From positions 1-62,689 of the forward strand of contig CAUGRT010000010.1 in assembly GCA_959602045.1 (NCBI GenBank): a DNA stretch of 62,689 nucleotides, read 5' to 3'. Shown here one piece after another: positions 53,951 through 62,433 of this stretch. The notes beneath the pieces were generated by a model, which did no database searches, was not told the origin of the DNA, and was given only the letters and a program-made list of their open reading frames with translations. The translations under genes and the position numbers were made by a program. Numbering within the stretch: position 1 is the first letter of the stretch; each line of letters opens with the position of its first letter. Source of the stretch: an uncultured Clostridia bacterium. Lineage in GTDB: Bacteria > Bacillota > Clostridia > UBA1381.

Positions 53951-54685
53951 TTATCGGGAGGAAGTATGCTCTTGTAAAAATTTCCGGTCTGCATCTGTAA
54001 GCGATGTCTTTTCCAGCATATCGGGGCGTTTTTTCAAGGTCGTCAAAAGCGCCTGCTCGTGCTTCCATTGTTCAATGTTTGCATGATGACCGGATAGAAG
54101 AATTTCCGGAATGGGTTGATCATGCCACACTGCCGGACGCGTGTATTGAGGGTACTCCAGTAACCCGTTATAGTGCGATTCTTTTTTGAATCCGTCCTCA
54201 GCACCGAGAACGCCGGGAATCAGCCGCGTTACGGTATCAATCACTGCCATTGCCGGGATTTCTCCGCCGGTCAAAACAAAATCTCCGATTGAAATCTCCA
54301 TATCCACAATTTCATCCAAAACACGCTGATCAATGCCTTCGTAATGCCCGCAAAGTAAAATAATATGCTCTTGTTCGGAAAGCTCAATTGCAAGCTGCTG
54401 ATTAAAAACACGTCCCTGCGGCGAGAGATAAACAGTAAGCGGCTTATAGGATAGTCCCTCCGTTACGGAACGGTACGCATTGTATACCGGCGGTGCGGCA
54501 ATCAACATTCCGCCGCCGCCGCTGTAAGGATAATCATCCACTTGCCGATGCTTATTTTCGGTGAAATCCCGTATATCGACAAAGTTCATTTCAACCAGTC
54601 CTTTTTCGCGCGCTCTGCCAATCATGCTATCGCCCAAAACCGCTTCAAACATTGCCGGGAAAAGTGTTAATACATCAAATTTCAT
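53951..54685 (-). CDS. trmD: tRNA (guanine37-N1)-methyltransferase
   Basis: SAM-dependent SPOUT enzyme that methylates G37 next to the anticodon and prevents frameshifting. The 244-aa protein shows MKFDVLTLFPAMFEA, the SAM-binding trefoil knot (LLCGHYEGIDQRV, ISIGDFVLTGGEIPAM) and the catalytic region SHYNGLLEYPQYTRP. It overlaps rimM by 4 nt. The usual upstream partner rpsP and downstream rplS are not here, so the ribosomal operon has been split. Confidence 0.97.
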   Translation of the reverse strand: MKFDVLTLFPAMFEAVLGDSMIGRAREKGLVEMNFVDIRDFTENKHRQVDDYPYSGGGGMLIAAPPVYNAYRSVTEGLSYKPLTVYLSPQGRVFNQQLAIELSEQEHIILLCGHYEGIDQRVLDEIVDMEISIGDFVLTGGEIPAMAVIDTVTRLIPGVLGAEDGFKKESHYNGLLEYPQYTRPAVWHDQPIPEILLSGHHANIEQWKHEQALLTTLKKRPDMLEKTSLTDADRKFLQEHTSSR

Positions 54686-55185
54686 TCGTCCAGTCCTTCC
54701 ATTACGTGTACGGTGATTCTCTTGTTTTCTAAGTCGATTTCGCGTACCACCTCATCAATCACAGGCAATAAAAGATTTTTCTTGCCTTCGCGGCGAACCT
54801 CGTAAATGTCGTTGGCGCCGGTATTGAATACATCCGCAAGTACCCCGATTTTTCCGCTTTCATCATATACATCCAAACCGATCAAATCGGCAATATAGTA
54901 AACGCCTTCTTCAAGTTCCCAAAGATCTTCACGATTTGCATACAGAACAAGCCCCTTATATTTTTCGGCTTGATTGATGTCATTTAGTTCTTTGAATTTT
55001 ACGATTAAATTATTTTTCTGATATTTGATTTTGGAAACGGTCAGCTGCTCAATATCGTTTTTTTTGCGAATATACACAACAGGAATTTCCTCAAAATCCT
55101 CCGGCATATCCGTCCAGGGAATTACCTTGACATCTCCGCGCAGACCGTGTGTGTTAATAATTTTTCCGACTTCTAAAAATTCCAT
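54682..55185 (-). CDS. rimM: Ribosome maturation factor RimM
   Basis: RimM helps assemble the 30S head. At 167 aa it has the N-terminal beta-barrel (VGKIINTHGLRGDVKVIPWTD) and the PRC-barrel C-terminus (VYYIADLIGLDVYDE, GANDIYEVRREGKKNLLLPVIDEVV). GGAG lies 9 nt before the ATG. First gene of the rimM-trmD pair. Confidence 0.96.
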   Translation of the reverse strand: MEFLEVGKIINTHGLRGDVKVIPWTDMPEDFEEIPVVYIRKKNDIEQLTVSKIKYQKNNLIVKFKELNDINQAEKYKGLVLYANREDLWELEEGVYYIADLIGLDVYDESGKIGVLADVFNTGANDIYEVRREGKKNLLLPVIDEVVREIDLENKRITVHVMEGLDE

Positions 55186-55245
55186 AGCTTTTGTTCTCCA
55201 TGCTTTTATAGATTTTAGGTGTTTGTAAAATGCGATTTTTTGAAT

Positions 55246-55338
55246 GAAAATTCATCTGTTTTTCGTTCTATGGAGGCGAGTTCCGCGCAACGTAGCGGAT
55301 GTTTGAGCCGGAATGGAACGAAAAATAGATGAATTTTC
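55246..55338 (+). repeat. Palindromic element, copy at locus 4
   Basis: Arms GAAAATTCATCTG...CGTTCTA and TGGAACG...TAGATGAATTTTC enclose the core GGCGAGTTCCGCGCAACGTAGCGGATGTTTGAGCC. It lies between the divergent genes rimM and the HAD phosphatase. A downstream flank CCTGCCGCTACAT resembles the flanks of copies 3 and 5. Confidence 0.85.
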
Positions 55339-55468
55339 CTGCCGCTACATTTAAATTATTGAGTTTCACAATCACCTGTTTTGTTGTTTTCAGTATATCA
55401 TAGATTGCCCGAAATTTCAACTGTTTATTTAAAAGCTGCTGCAAGCTGATGGATTCGGTAATTAATAA

Positions 55469-55497
55469 TTGACCTCAGTCGATTTCTGTGATATAAT
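55469..55497 (+). promoter_or_regulatory. Promoter of the HAD phosphatase gene
   Basis: TTGACC (55469-55474), a 17-nt spacer, TATAAT (55492-55497). Confidence 0.8.
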
Positions 55498-55580
55498 ATA
55501 GATAATTGTAAAATGCGATTTTTATCGGATTGATTCTATGATAAACTGAATTTTTCGCCTTGAAAGGAATGAACGGAATT

Positions 55581-56234
55581 TTGAAAAAGTTATGTATCTT
55601 TGATTTGGACGGAACGCTTACTAATACAATTACGGCGATCGCGCATTTCGGCAATACCGCGCTTGCGGCAATTCAGCTGCCGCCGATCGAAACCGAGAAA
55701 TATAAGGTGTTGGTTGGAGATGGAAGAACGGTATTAATTCATGGGATGCTTCGCTATTATGATGTGGATACACCCGAAAACTTTGATAAAGTTTGCCGCG
55801 AATATGACCGCTGTTATGAAGCCGATCCTATGTATAAAACGGACGCTTATGAGGGGATTCGGGAGCTTTTGCAGGATCTGAAACGGCACAACATCAAAAC
55901 TGCCGTATGCTCCAACAAGCCGCATAACGTTGTATGCGATGTGGTAAAGACTGTATTTGGCGATTCGTTTGATGCAGTAAAAGGAATTGAGGACGGCGAT
56001 AAAACGAAGCCGAATCCGGACAATGCTTTGAAAATTATGAACAGCTTAGGTGCAAAGCGTGAGGAATGTTTATTTATCGGGGACACAAATGTCGATATTT
56101 GCACTGCGGTGAATGCTCAGATTGAAAGTATTGGTGTGCTGTGGGGATTCCGTGATGAACAGGAATTGCGGGAGGCAGGTGCAATGCATATTATTCATGC
56201 GCCGAGTGAGATACTAAATATTGCACTGAAATAA
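55581..56234 (+). CDS. HAD-family phosphatase (phosphoglycolate phosphatase-like)
   Basis: A ~217-aa cytoplasmic haloacid-dehalogenase hydrolase. Motif I is FDLDGTLTNT, motif II AVCSNKPH (Ser), motif III the Lys in KTKPNPD, motif IV FIGDTNVDI. The helical cap is of the Gph/PgmB type; phosphoglycolate phosphatase or a nucleotide phosphatase fits, the substrate is not certain. Start: TTG 55581 is 12 nt after AAAGGA, the same spacing as at mutS2; ATG 55569 abuts the ribosome site and is less likely. Monocistronic with its own promoter. Confidence 0.88.
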   Translation: MKKLCIFDLDGTLTNTITAIAHFGNTALAAIQLPPIETEKYKVLVGDGRTVLIHGMLRYYDVDTPENFDKVCREYDRCYEADPMYKTDAYEGIRELLQDLKRHNIKTAVCSNKPHNVVCDVVKTVFGDSFDAVKGIEDGDKTKPNPDNALKIMNSLGAKREECLFIGDTNVDICTAVNAQIESIGVLWGFRDEQELREAGAMHIIHAPSEILNIALK

Positions 56235-56277
56235 TGCAGGAGATCAGTGGTGCATTATAGGCAAATGGAGGAATATA

Positions 56278-56455
56278 AAGTCTGAATAAAATCGCCCATA
56301 GCACAACTTTTTGCTTGGGGTAGCGAAGCGGCTGAATGGCTCTGACAATTCGGTGAATTGTCAGAGCCATTCAGTGACCGAACCGCAGTGAGAAGTACCG
56401 TCGTACAGCACCACTCACTGCAAAGCAGCACTCTGAGCGATTTTCTTTCAGACTT
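56278..56455. mobile_element. 178-bp MITE-like element with perfect internal hairpin
   Basis: Terminal inverted repeats AAGTCTGAATAAAATCGC (56278-56295) and GCGATTTTCTTTCAGACTT (56437-56455) match except for one short indel. Inside are a perfect 19-bp hairpin (56332-56350 with 56356-56374, 5-nt loop) and a second stem GCAGTGAG / CTCACTGC (56385-56392 with 56414-56421). There is no coding capacity. It sits between the HAD gene and mutS2. Such layout fits a miniature inverted-repeat element or a structured repeat. No target-site duplication was obvious. Confidence 0.6.
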
Positions 56456-56496
56456 AAGTTTTGTGCCTTACAGCGTGGAAAGGAATGGTTATAAAA

Positions 56497-58893
56497 ATGG
56501 AATCAACAAAAGCGTATAAGGCGCTTGAATTTAATAAAATACTGGAGCGGCTTGCCGGATACACGGAGAGTGACGAGGTTCGTCAGCGTATATTGGCACT
56601 GGTACCGGTTCGGGATATAGATACTGCGCGGCGGCTTCAGCGCGAAACAACCGAAGCCATGATTACGATTTTAAAGCTTGGCGCACCGCCGGTTTCGCTT
56701 TCCGTTTCGTCGGTTACGGGAGCGGTAAAGCGTACGGAAATGGGCGGCTGCTTGCAAGCGTTGGAATTGATGAATATTTCAAGGCTGCTTCATGTGGCTC
56801 GCCGTATGAAATTTTATTTGGGCGAAGCGGCGGAGGAATGTACAATACTGCATGAGTTAGGGGACGGAATCATTACGGCAAAGGCGTTGGAGGATAAAAT
56901 CAATTCCTGTATTTTATCCGAAACGGAAATTGCGGATGACGCATCGCCGGAGCTATCGACAATCCGCCGAAAAATGCGGAATCTGAACGGGCGGATTCGG
57001 GAAACACTGAACAGCATGATTCATTCTGCGCATTACAAGAAATTCTTGCAGGATCCGATTGTTACGATGCGTTCCGATCGTTTTGTAATTCCGGTAAAGA
57101 GCGAATACAAGGGCGAAGTGAACGGCATTGTGCATGATTCCTCTGCCACCGGCGCAACGCTGTTTATCGAGCCGATGAGTGTTGTACAAAGCAACAATGA
57201 GATTCGGGATTTGATAAACAAGGAGCAGTTGGAGATTGAACGGATTCTTGCGGAACTGAGCGCGGAGGTTGCGGAAAATTCTCATACGATTTTTGTGGCA
57301 CAAAACAGTATTCGTGAACTGGATTTTATTTTCTGCAAGGGCAGGATGTCTTTGGATATGGATGGAAATGAGCCGACGCTGAACACTGAGGGGCGCATTG
57401 TTTTGAAAAAAGCGCGGCATCCGCTGATTGATAAAGAGAGAGTAGTTGCCAATGATATTGAGCTGGGAACCGGTTTTGATACGCTTGTTGTAACCGGTCC
57501 GAATACCGGCGGAAAAACCGTAACCTTGAAAACGGTAGGTCTGTTTTCTCTGATGGCGGCGTGCGGATTGCATATCAGTGCGTCAGATCATAGCGAAGTT
57601 GCGATTTTTGATAATGTTTTTGCAGATATTGGGGATGAGCAATCCATTGAGCAAAGCCTTTCAACCTTTTCCTCACATATGGTCAATATCGTCAGTATTT
57701 TAAATAGTATTGACGGCAGCTGTCTGGCGCTTTTTGATGAGTTGGGCGCCGGAACCGATCCTACCGAGGGTGCGGCTTTGGCGGTCGCGGTTCTGGAATA
57801 TCTGCGCGCTCGTGGCGCACGAACGATTGCGACAACTCACTACAGCGAATTAAAGCTGTTTGCGCTGTCAACGGATGGAGTGGAAAACGCATCCTGTGAA
57901 TTTGATGTTTCCAGTCTGCGACCGACCTACAAGCTGCATATCGGGGTTCCGGGAAAATCCAATGCGTTTGCGATTTCGCGGCGGTTGGGATTAAATGAAG
58001 CGGTTCTTGATCGTGCGAATGATATTTTATCGGATGAGGATATTCGGTTTGAGGATGTCATTACGGATTTGGAACAAAATCGTGCGAAAGCGCGCCGTGA
58101 AGCGGATGAGGTTTCGCGTATGAAGCGTGAGCTTACGGACTTGCGCAAGCAGGTTGAAGAGGATCGGATTAAGCTCAAGGAAAATAAATCGCGTATTTTG
58201 GACGAGGCACGCCGCGAAGCAAAGATTCTGATTATGGATGCAAAGGAAGAAGCAAATGCTGTTATCCGCGATTTGGAAAAGATGCGTCAGCAAGGGATTT
58301 CTGCAGGGGCGGATCTTTCGAACAAGACCGCAAAAGCGCGTGAGAAGCTGAAGAAAAAAGAGGATACGATTGATTCGGCAATGGCGAGAGCAGCGAAACC
58401 GAAAAAGACTTATGTCGAACCTCCAAAGGATTTAAAACCCGGTGCATTGGTAAAAATTATTGACATGAATCAAGAAGCGACGGTATTGAATCCACCCGAT
58501 AAAAACGGTAAGGTTCGCGTCCAGGCAGGAATCATCAAGATGGATGTGCATATCACCAATCTTCGTAAGGTGGATGAAAAGCAAAAGTCCAAGGATCTTG
58601 CCAACCAATATGTAAAATCCACGCGCGCATTTGCTTCAAAAACAAAGAATGTTTCCACAGAGGTTGATGTCCGCGGACAAAGCCTTGAAGAAGCATGGGA
58701 CAATGCAGAGAAATTTCTGGATGATTGTTACCTTGCCGGAATCTCTCCCGTCAGCATTATTCACGGGAAGGGAACAGGGGTTCTGCGCCGCGGAATTCAA
58801 GAAAATCTCCGCCGCCATCGCTATGTAAAATCCTTTCGGAACGGCAGATACGGCGAGGGTGAGGACGGCGTAACAATTGTAGAATTAAAGTAG
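56497..58893 (+). CDS. mutS2: Endonuclease MutS2
   Basis: A 798-aa MutS-family ATPase that suppresses homologous recombination and helps rescue collided ribosomes. Order: N-terminal core and clamp helices, Walker A GPNTGGKTVTLKT (~333), signature and Walker B (IEQSLSTFSSHM, LALFDELGAGTDPTEGAA), a long coiled coil (~520-640), KOW-like segment (KPGALVKIIDMNQEATVL), and C-terminal Smr nuclease domain (EVDVRGQSLEEA, IIHGKGTGVLRRGIQ). The frame opens upstream at 56461, but ATG 56497 gives the family start and lies 12 nt after GAAAGGA. Confidence 0.96.
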   Translation: MESTKAYKALEFNKILERLAGYTESDEVRQRILALVPVRDIDTARRLQRETTEAMITILKLGAPPVSLSVSSVTGAVKRTEMGGCLQALELMNISRLLHVARRMKFYLGEAAEECTILHELGDGIITAKALEDKINSCILSETEIADDASPELSTIRRKMRNLNGRIRETLNSMIHSAHYKKFLQDPIVTMRSDRFVIPVKSEYKGEVNGIVHDSSATGATLFIEPMSVVQSNNEIRDLINKEQLEIERILAELSAEVAENSHTIFVAQNSIRELDFIFCKGRMSLDMDGNEPTLNTEGRIVLKKARHPLIDKERVVANDIELGTGFDTLVVTGPNTGGKTVTLKTVGLFSLMAACGLHISASDHSEVAIFDNVFADIGDEQSIEQSLSTFSSHMVNIVSILNSIDGSCLALFDELGAGTDPTEGAALAVAVLEYLRARGARTIATTHYSELKLFALSTDGVENASCEFDVSSLRPTYKLHIGVPGKSNAFAISRRLGLNEAVLDRANDILSDEDIRFEDVITDLEQNRAKARREADEVSRMKRELTDLRKQVEEDRIKLKENKSRILDEARREAKILIMDAKEEANAVIRDLEKMRQQGISAGADLSNKTAKAREKLKKKEDTIDSAMARAAKPKKTYVEPPKDLKPGALVKIIDMNQEATVLNPPDKNGKVRVQAGIIKMDVHITNLRKVDEKQKSKDLANQYVKSTRAFASKTKNVSTEVDVRGQSLEEAWDNAEKFLDDCYLAGISPVSIIHGKGTGVLRRGIQENLRRHRYVKSFRNGRYGEGEDGVTIVELK

Positions 58894-58906
58894 GGGAATG
58901 GAGTCA

Positions 58907-59401
58907 ATGGCAAAAAAACAAAAAGCAATTACAACGAATGCAATCCGCATGATTACCGCGGCAAAGCTGCCGCATCAAGTGGTTGAATATGAAACAAACG
59001 GTGAAGTCGGCGAAAATTTCGGTGAAGAAATTGCTGAAAAAACCGGAATCCCCAAGGAGCAATCCTTTAAAACGCTTGTGATTCGCGGCGAAAAAAACGG
59101 TATTATGGTGGCATGTATTCCGTGCAACCATGAGGTAGATTTGAAAAAATTCGCACGTGCAACCGGCGAGAAAAAAGTTGAAATGATTCATGTCAAGGAG
59201 CTTTTGGGACTGACGGGTTACATTCGCGGTTCCGTTTCTCCGATCGGAATGAAGAAGAAATATCCGACTTATTTAAGTGAAACGGCACTGAATTTTGATG
59301 AAATTGCAATCTCCGGCGGAATGTGCGGAATTGCAGTAAAAATGAAGCCGTCCGATATTCAGAAAATGACGGATTGTCAATTTATTGATATGATTGTGTA
59401 G
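58907..59401 (+). CDS. ybaK: Cys-tRNA(Pro) deacylase YbaK/EbsC-type
   Basis: A 164-aa editing protein that hydrolyses Cys mischarged on tRNA(Pro) in trans. Family marks: FKTLVIRGEKNGIMVACIPCNHEVDLKK, GYIRGSVSPIGMKKKYPTYL and AISGGMCGIAVKM. ATG 58907 (AGGGGA 9 nt upstream) is preferred to ATG 58898. It follows mutS2 by 13 nt and is probably co-transcribed with it. A palindromic element follows 8 nt after the stop. Confidence 0.93.
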   Translation: MAKKQKAITTNAIRMITAAKLPHQVVEYETNGEVGENFGEEIAEKTGIPKEQSFKTLVIRGEKNGIMVACIPCNHEVDLKKFARATGEKKVEMIHVKELLGLTGYIRGSVSPIGMKKKYPTYLSETALNFDEIAISGGMCGIAVKMKPSDIQKMTDCQFIDMIV

Positions 59402-59409
59402 AAAAAAAT

Positions 59410-59501
59410 GAAAATTCATTTGTTTTGCGTTCTATTGCGGCTCACACATCCGCTACGTTGTGCGGAACTCGCCTCTATAGACCGAAAACAGATGAATTTT
59501 C
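59410..59501 (-). repeat. Palindromic element, copy at locus 5 (core inverted)
   Basis: Arms GAAAATTCATTTG and CAGATGAATTTTC enclose the core in reverse orientation (GGCTCACACATCCGC...GCGGAACTCGCC on the plus strand). The flank after it (CGGCTACATCCGAATTAT) resembles the flanks of copies 3 and 4, which have the core in forward orientation. Confidence 0.82.
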
Positions 59502-59555
59502 ATACGGCTACATCCGAATTATCTATAGATCAAATAAAACAAGGAGTGAAAAGCG

Positions 59556-60821
59556 ATGAATATTTTTAAACCGGCGGATATTTTAATCCCCAATCCGAGT
59601 ATTGATTTTTCAAAATGGAGTGTTGTGGCATGCGATCAGTATACCTCTCAGCCGGAATACTGGGAACAGGCGGCGCGTCTTGCGGCGGATTCTCCGTCAA
59701 CGCTTAATATCATCTTTCCGGAGGTTTATTTAAACGATGGTCATGATGAGGAGAGAATCAATTCCATCAACCGAACGATGGAACAATATTTGGCAGACGG
59801 AATTTTTGATGAGCTGAAAAACAGTTTTATTTTTGTAGAGCGAACCCAATCTAACGGCAAAATCCGAAAGGGAATCATTGGTTGCCTGGATTTGGAGGAA
59901 TATGATTTTTCAAAAGGCTCTCAATCCAAAATACGGGCGACAGAGGGGACGATTCTTTCGCGGATTCCGCCGCGGCAAAAAATACGCCGAAATGCGCCCC
60001 TGGAGCTGCCGCATATTTTGATGCTGATTGATGACCGTACTGCCAGTGTGATTGAGCCGGTCAGCCGGGCAAAAGGAGATTTGAAAAAGCTCTATGATTT
60101 TGATTTGATGCTCGGCGGCGGACACATTGCCGGATGGCTGGTCAATGAGTCCATGCAGAAGCAGATTTGCGATGCTTTGGATGCTTTGGCGGATCCGCAG
60201 GCATTTGAAGAAAAATATGGTGTTCAGAATCAAGGGGTTTTACTCTTTGCTGCCGGTGACGGAAATCATTCTCTGGCTACGGCAAAGACCTGTTGGGAGG
60301 AATTGAAAAAGACGCTTTCACAGCAGGAACAGGAAAATCACCCGGCGCGGTATGCATTGGTGGAGCTGAATAATATCCATGATGAGGCATTGGAGTTTGA
60401 ACCCATTCAGCGCGTTGTATTTGGGGTAAATCCCGAAAAGCTGTTAAACGGAATGTTTGATTATTACATCGGCGCGTCCTTTGAACCGAACGGGGGACAG
60501 GAAATTCGCTATACATATCAGGGCAAAGAGGGGAGTATTTATATCCAAAATGCGCCCAGTAATCTCCCGGTCGGAACCTTGCAAAAATATCTGGATGTGT
60601 ATCTGGAAAAGAACGGCGGCGAGGTGGATTATATTCATGGTGACGATGTGGTACGTTCGTTGACGCAAAAGGAAAACACCATCGGCTTTATGGTGGATCG
60701 GATGGAGAAAAACGATTTATTCACAACCGTTATTAAGGATGGCGCACTGCCGCGGAAAACGTTTTCTATGGGAGAAGCACAGGATAAACGGTTTTATCTG
60801 GAATGTAAAAGGATTCGGTAA
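59556..60821 (+). CDS. DUF1015-family protein
   Basis: A 421-aa cytoplasmic protein of the DUF1015 (COG4198) family, common in Clostridia. The family start FKPADILIPNPSIDFSKWSVVACDQYTSQPEYW and the motif LFAAGDGNHSLATAK are present. Its function is not established from this sequence. AAGGAG lies 10 nt before the ATG. It stands alone between a palindromic element and the tyrS promoter. Confidence 0.88.
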   Translation: MNIFKPADILIPNPSIDFSKWSVVACDQYTSQPEYWEQAARLAADSPSTLNIIFPEVYLNDGHDEERINSINRTMEQYLADGIFDELKNSFIFVERTQSNGKIRKGIIGCLDLEEYDFSKGSQSKIRATEGTILSRIPPRQKIRRNAPLELPHILMLIDDRTASVIEPVSRAKGDLKKLYDFDLMLGGGHIAGWLVNESMQKQICDALDALADPQAFEEKYGVQNQGVLLFAAGDGNHSLATAKTCWEELKKTLSQQEQENHPARYALVELNNIHDEALEFEPIQRVVFGVNPEKLLNGMFDYYIGASFEPNGGQEIRYTYQGKEGSIYIQNAPSNLPVGTLQKYLDVYLEKNGGEVDYIHGDDVVRSLTQKENTIGFMVDRMEKNDLFTTVIKDGALPRKTFSMGEAQDKRFYLECKRIR

Positions 60822-60841
60822 CGAAAAATTATTAAAAACTA

Positions 60842-60870
60842 TTGCAAAAATTCGGGAAATAGGATATAAT
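60842..60870 (+). promoter_or_regulatory. Promoter of tyrS
   Basis: TTGCAA (60842-60847), a 17-nt spacer, TATAAT (60865-60870). Only ~45 nt separate it from tyrS, so unlike thrS there is no T-box leader. Confidence 0.8.
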
Positions 60871-60921
60871 AAATAAATGAGATACTTTATACCGCTATAA
60901 TGCGGAGGAATGGAGAATTAG

Positions 60922-62142
60922 ATGGAAGGAAATGTATTTGACGTCCTGAAAGAGCGCGGACTTTTGGCGCAAACGACACACGAGGATGAAATCAGAGAAT
61001 TATTAGGGAAGGAAAAAGTAACATTTTATATAGGCTTTGACCCCACGGCAGACAGTCTGCATGTAGGTCATTTTCTGCAAATGGTGGTTATGCGGCATAT
61101 GCAGATGTACGGACACCGTCCGATTGCTTTAGTCGGCGGCGGAACCGGACATGTCGGAGATCCGTCGGGAAGAACGGATATGCGGCAGATGATGACGGAG
61201 GAAACAATCAATCATAACTGCGAATGTTTTAAAAAGCAGCTTTCAAAGGTTATTGATTTCTCGGATGGCAAAGCGATTATGGTGAACAACGCGGATTGGT
61301 TGCTGGACTTAAATTATATTGAGTTTTTACGCGAAATCGGTTCTTGCTTCTCCGTGAATAAGATGCTGACAGCGGAGTGCTTTAAGCAGAGATTGGAAAA
61401 GGGGCTTTCGTTCTTAGAATTTAACTACATGCTCATGCAAAGCTACGACTTTTTGATGTTGAACCGTAATTACGGCTGTAAAATAGAGCTGGGCGGCGAC
61501 GATCAGTGGAGCAATATTCTGGGTGGTATTGAGCTGTGCAGAAGAAAGGATCAGAAGCAGGTTTACGGCATGACGTTTACGCTTTTGACAAACAGCGAGG
61601 GAAAGAAAATGGGAAAAACCCAGTCCGGCGCCGTATGGCTGGATCCGGAAAAGACCTCGCCGTATGATTTCTATCAATATTGGGTGAATGTCGGTGACGA
61701 TGATGTTATTAAGTGTCTGAAGCTTTTGACTTTCGTTCCGATGGATCAGATTCGTGAGATGGAAAAGTGGGAAGGTCAGGAATTGAATGCGGCGAAGAGA
61801 TTGCTGGCATATGAAGTAACCAAGCTGGTTCATGGTGAGGAAGAAGCAGAAAAGTGCAAAAAGACCGCAGAGGAAGTCTTTGCAAACGGCGGTGTGAGTG
61901 CCGATATGCCGACAACGGTTATTCCGGAGGTTGTAGGTATGGGCGTATTGGATATGCTTGTTCAGACGGGCTTGTTGGCATCCAAAGGTGAAGCAAGACG
62001 ATTGGTTCAGCAAAACGGACTTTCCATTAACGATCAGAAATATACCGATCCGCAGGGCGTTGTTACAGAGGATATGCTGACGGAAAACGGAATGATTATC
62101 AAAAAAGGTAAGAAAGTATTCCACAGAGTGGTAACGGAATAA
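60922..62142 (+). CDS. tyrS: Tyrosyl-tRNA synthetase
   Basis: A class I synthetase charging tRNA(Tyr), 406 aa. The HIGH motif reads HVGH (DSLHVGHFLQM), the KMSKS-like motif KKMGKTQ, and the tyrosine pocket includes YMLMQSYDF and GGDDQWSNI. The C-terminal S4-like domain (ARRLVQQNGLSINDQKYTDP) is intact. GCGGAGGAATGGAG upstream supplies the ribosome site. Confidence 0.97.
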   Translation: MEGNVFDVLKERGLLAQTTHEDEIRELLGKEKVTFYIGFDPTADSLHVGHFLQMVVMRHMQMYGHRPIALVGGGTGHVGDPSGRTDMRQMMTEETINHNCECFKKQLSKVIDFSDGKAIMVNNADWLLDLNYIEFLREIGSCFSVNKMLTAECFKQRLEKGLSFLEFNYMLMQSYDFLMLNRNYGCKIELGGDDQWSNILGGIELCRRKDQKQVYGMTFTLLTNSEGKKMGKTQSGAVWLDPEKTSPYDFYQYWVNVGDDDVIKCLKLLTFVPMDQIREMEKWEGQELNAAKRLLAYEVTKLVHGEEEAEKCKKTAEEVFANGGVSADMPTTVIPEVVGMGVLDMLVQTGLLASKGEARRLVQQNGLSINDQKYTDPQGVVTEDMLTENGMIIKKGKKVFHRVVTE

Positions 62143-62180
62143 AAAATATGAATGAGGGGTCGATGCATAATTCATTTAGA

Positions 62181-62433
62181 GTCATCCCCAAATTTTGTGT
62201 AAAGTCTTTACGAAGCCTCTAAAATGATGTATAATAAAAATATCATTTTGGAGGTTTTTAATTATGAAAGATATTAAGGCTTTAATGGCGGATTTGACGG
62301 CAATTTTATGCTAAATTATAACTAAAAAAGGGCTGAAAGCCAAAATCCGGCTCTCAGCCCACAAAAAACTACTTAGATTATATTATCATTTTGAAGTAAA
62401 TTTTGAGGTTTACATAAAATGAGGGATTGCCCC
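62181..62433. mobile_element. Decayed transposon remnant (IS256-like ends)
   Basis: Left end GTCATCCCCAAATTTTGTGTAAA (62181-62203) and right end, read in reverse, GGGCAATCCCTCATTTTATGTAAA (62410-62433) are imperfect inverted repeats. The ATTTTGTGTAAA-type end is reminiscent of IS256-family termini. Inside, after a GGAGG site, a frame ATGAAAGATATTAAGGC (62264) stops after 16 codons and looks like the first codons of a lost transposase. This is an inference from end similarity; no transposase domain is present. Confidence 0.4.
62330..62360 (-). terminator. Terminator-like hairpin inside the transposon remnant
   Basis: GGGCTGAAAGCC (62330-62341) pairs with GGCTCTCAGCCC (62349-62360), one mismatch. 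On the minus strand it is followed by a T-run, so it would stop transcription entering from the right; on the plus strand it is a plain stem after tyrS. Confidence 0.6.

Larger units (their letters stand above)
55223..55523 (+). repeat. Pair of exact 18-bp repeats in the rimM-HAD gap
   Basis: TTGTAAAATGCGATTTTT occurs at 55223-55240 and again at 55506-55523. The first copy directly abuts the palindromic element at 55246; the second lies just after the -10 box of the phosphatase promoter. A related GTGTAAAATACGATT precedes the palindromic element at 42764, so the motif may be the left flank of that element family. The rest of the 395-bp gap is AT-rich with no gene seen. Confidence 0.6.
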
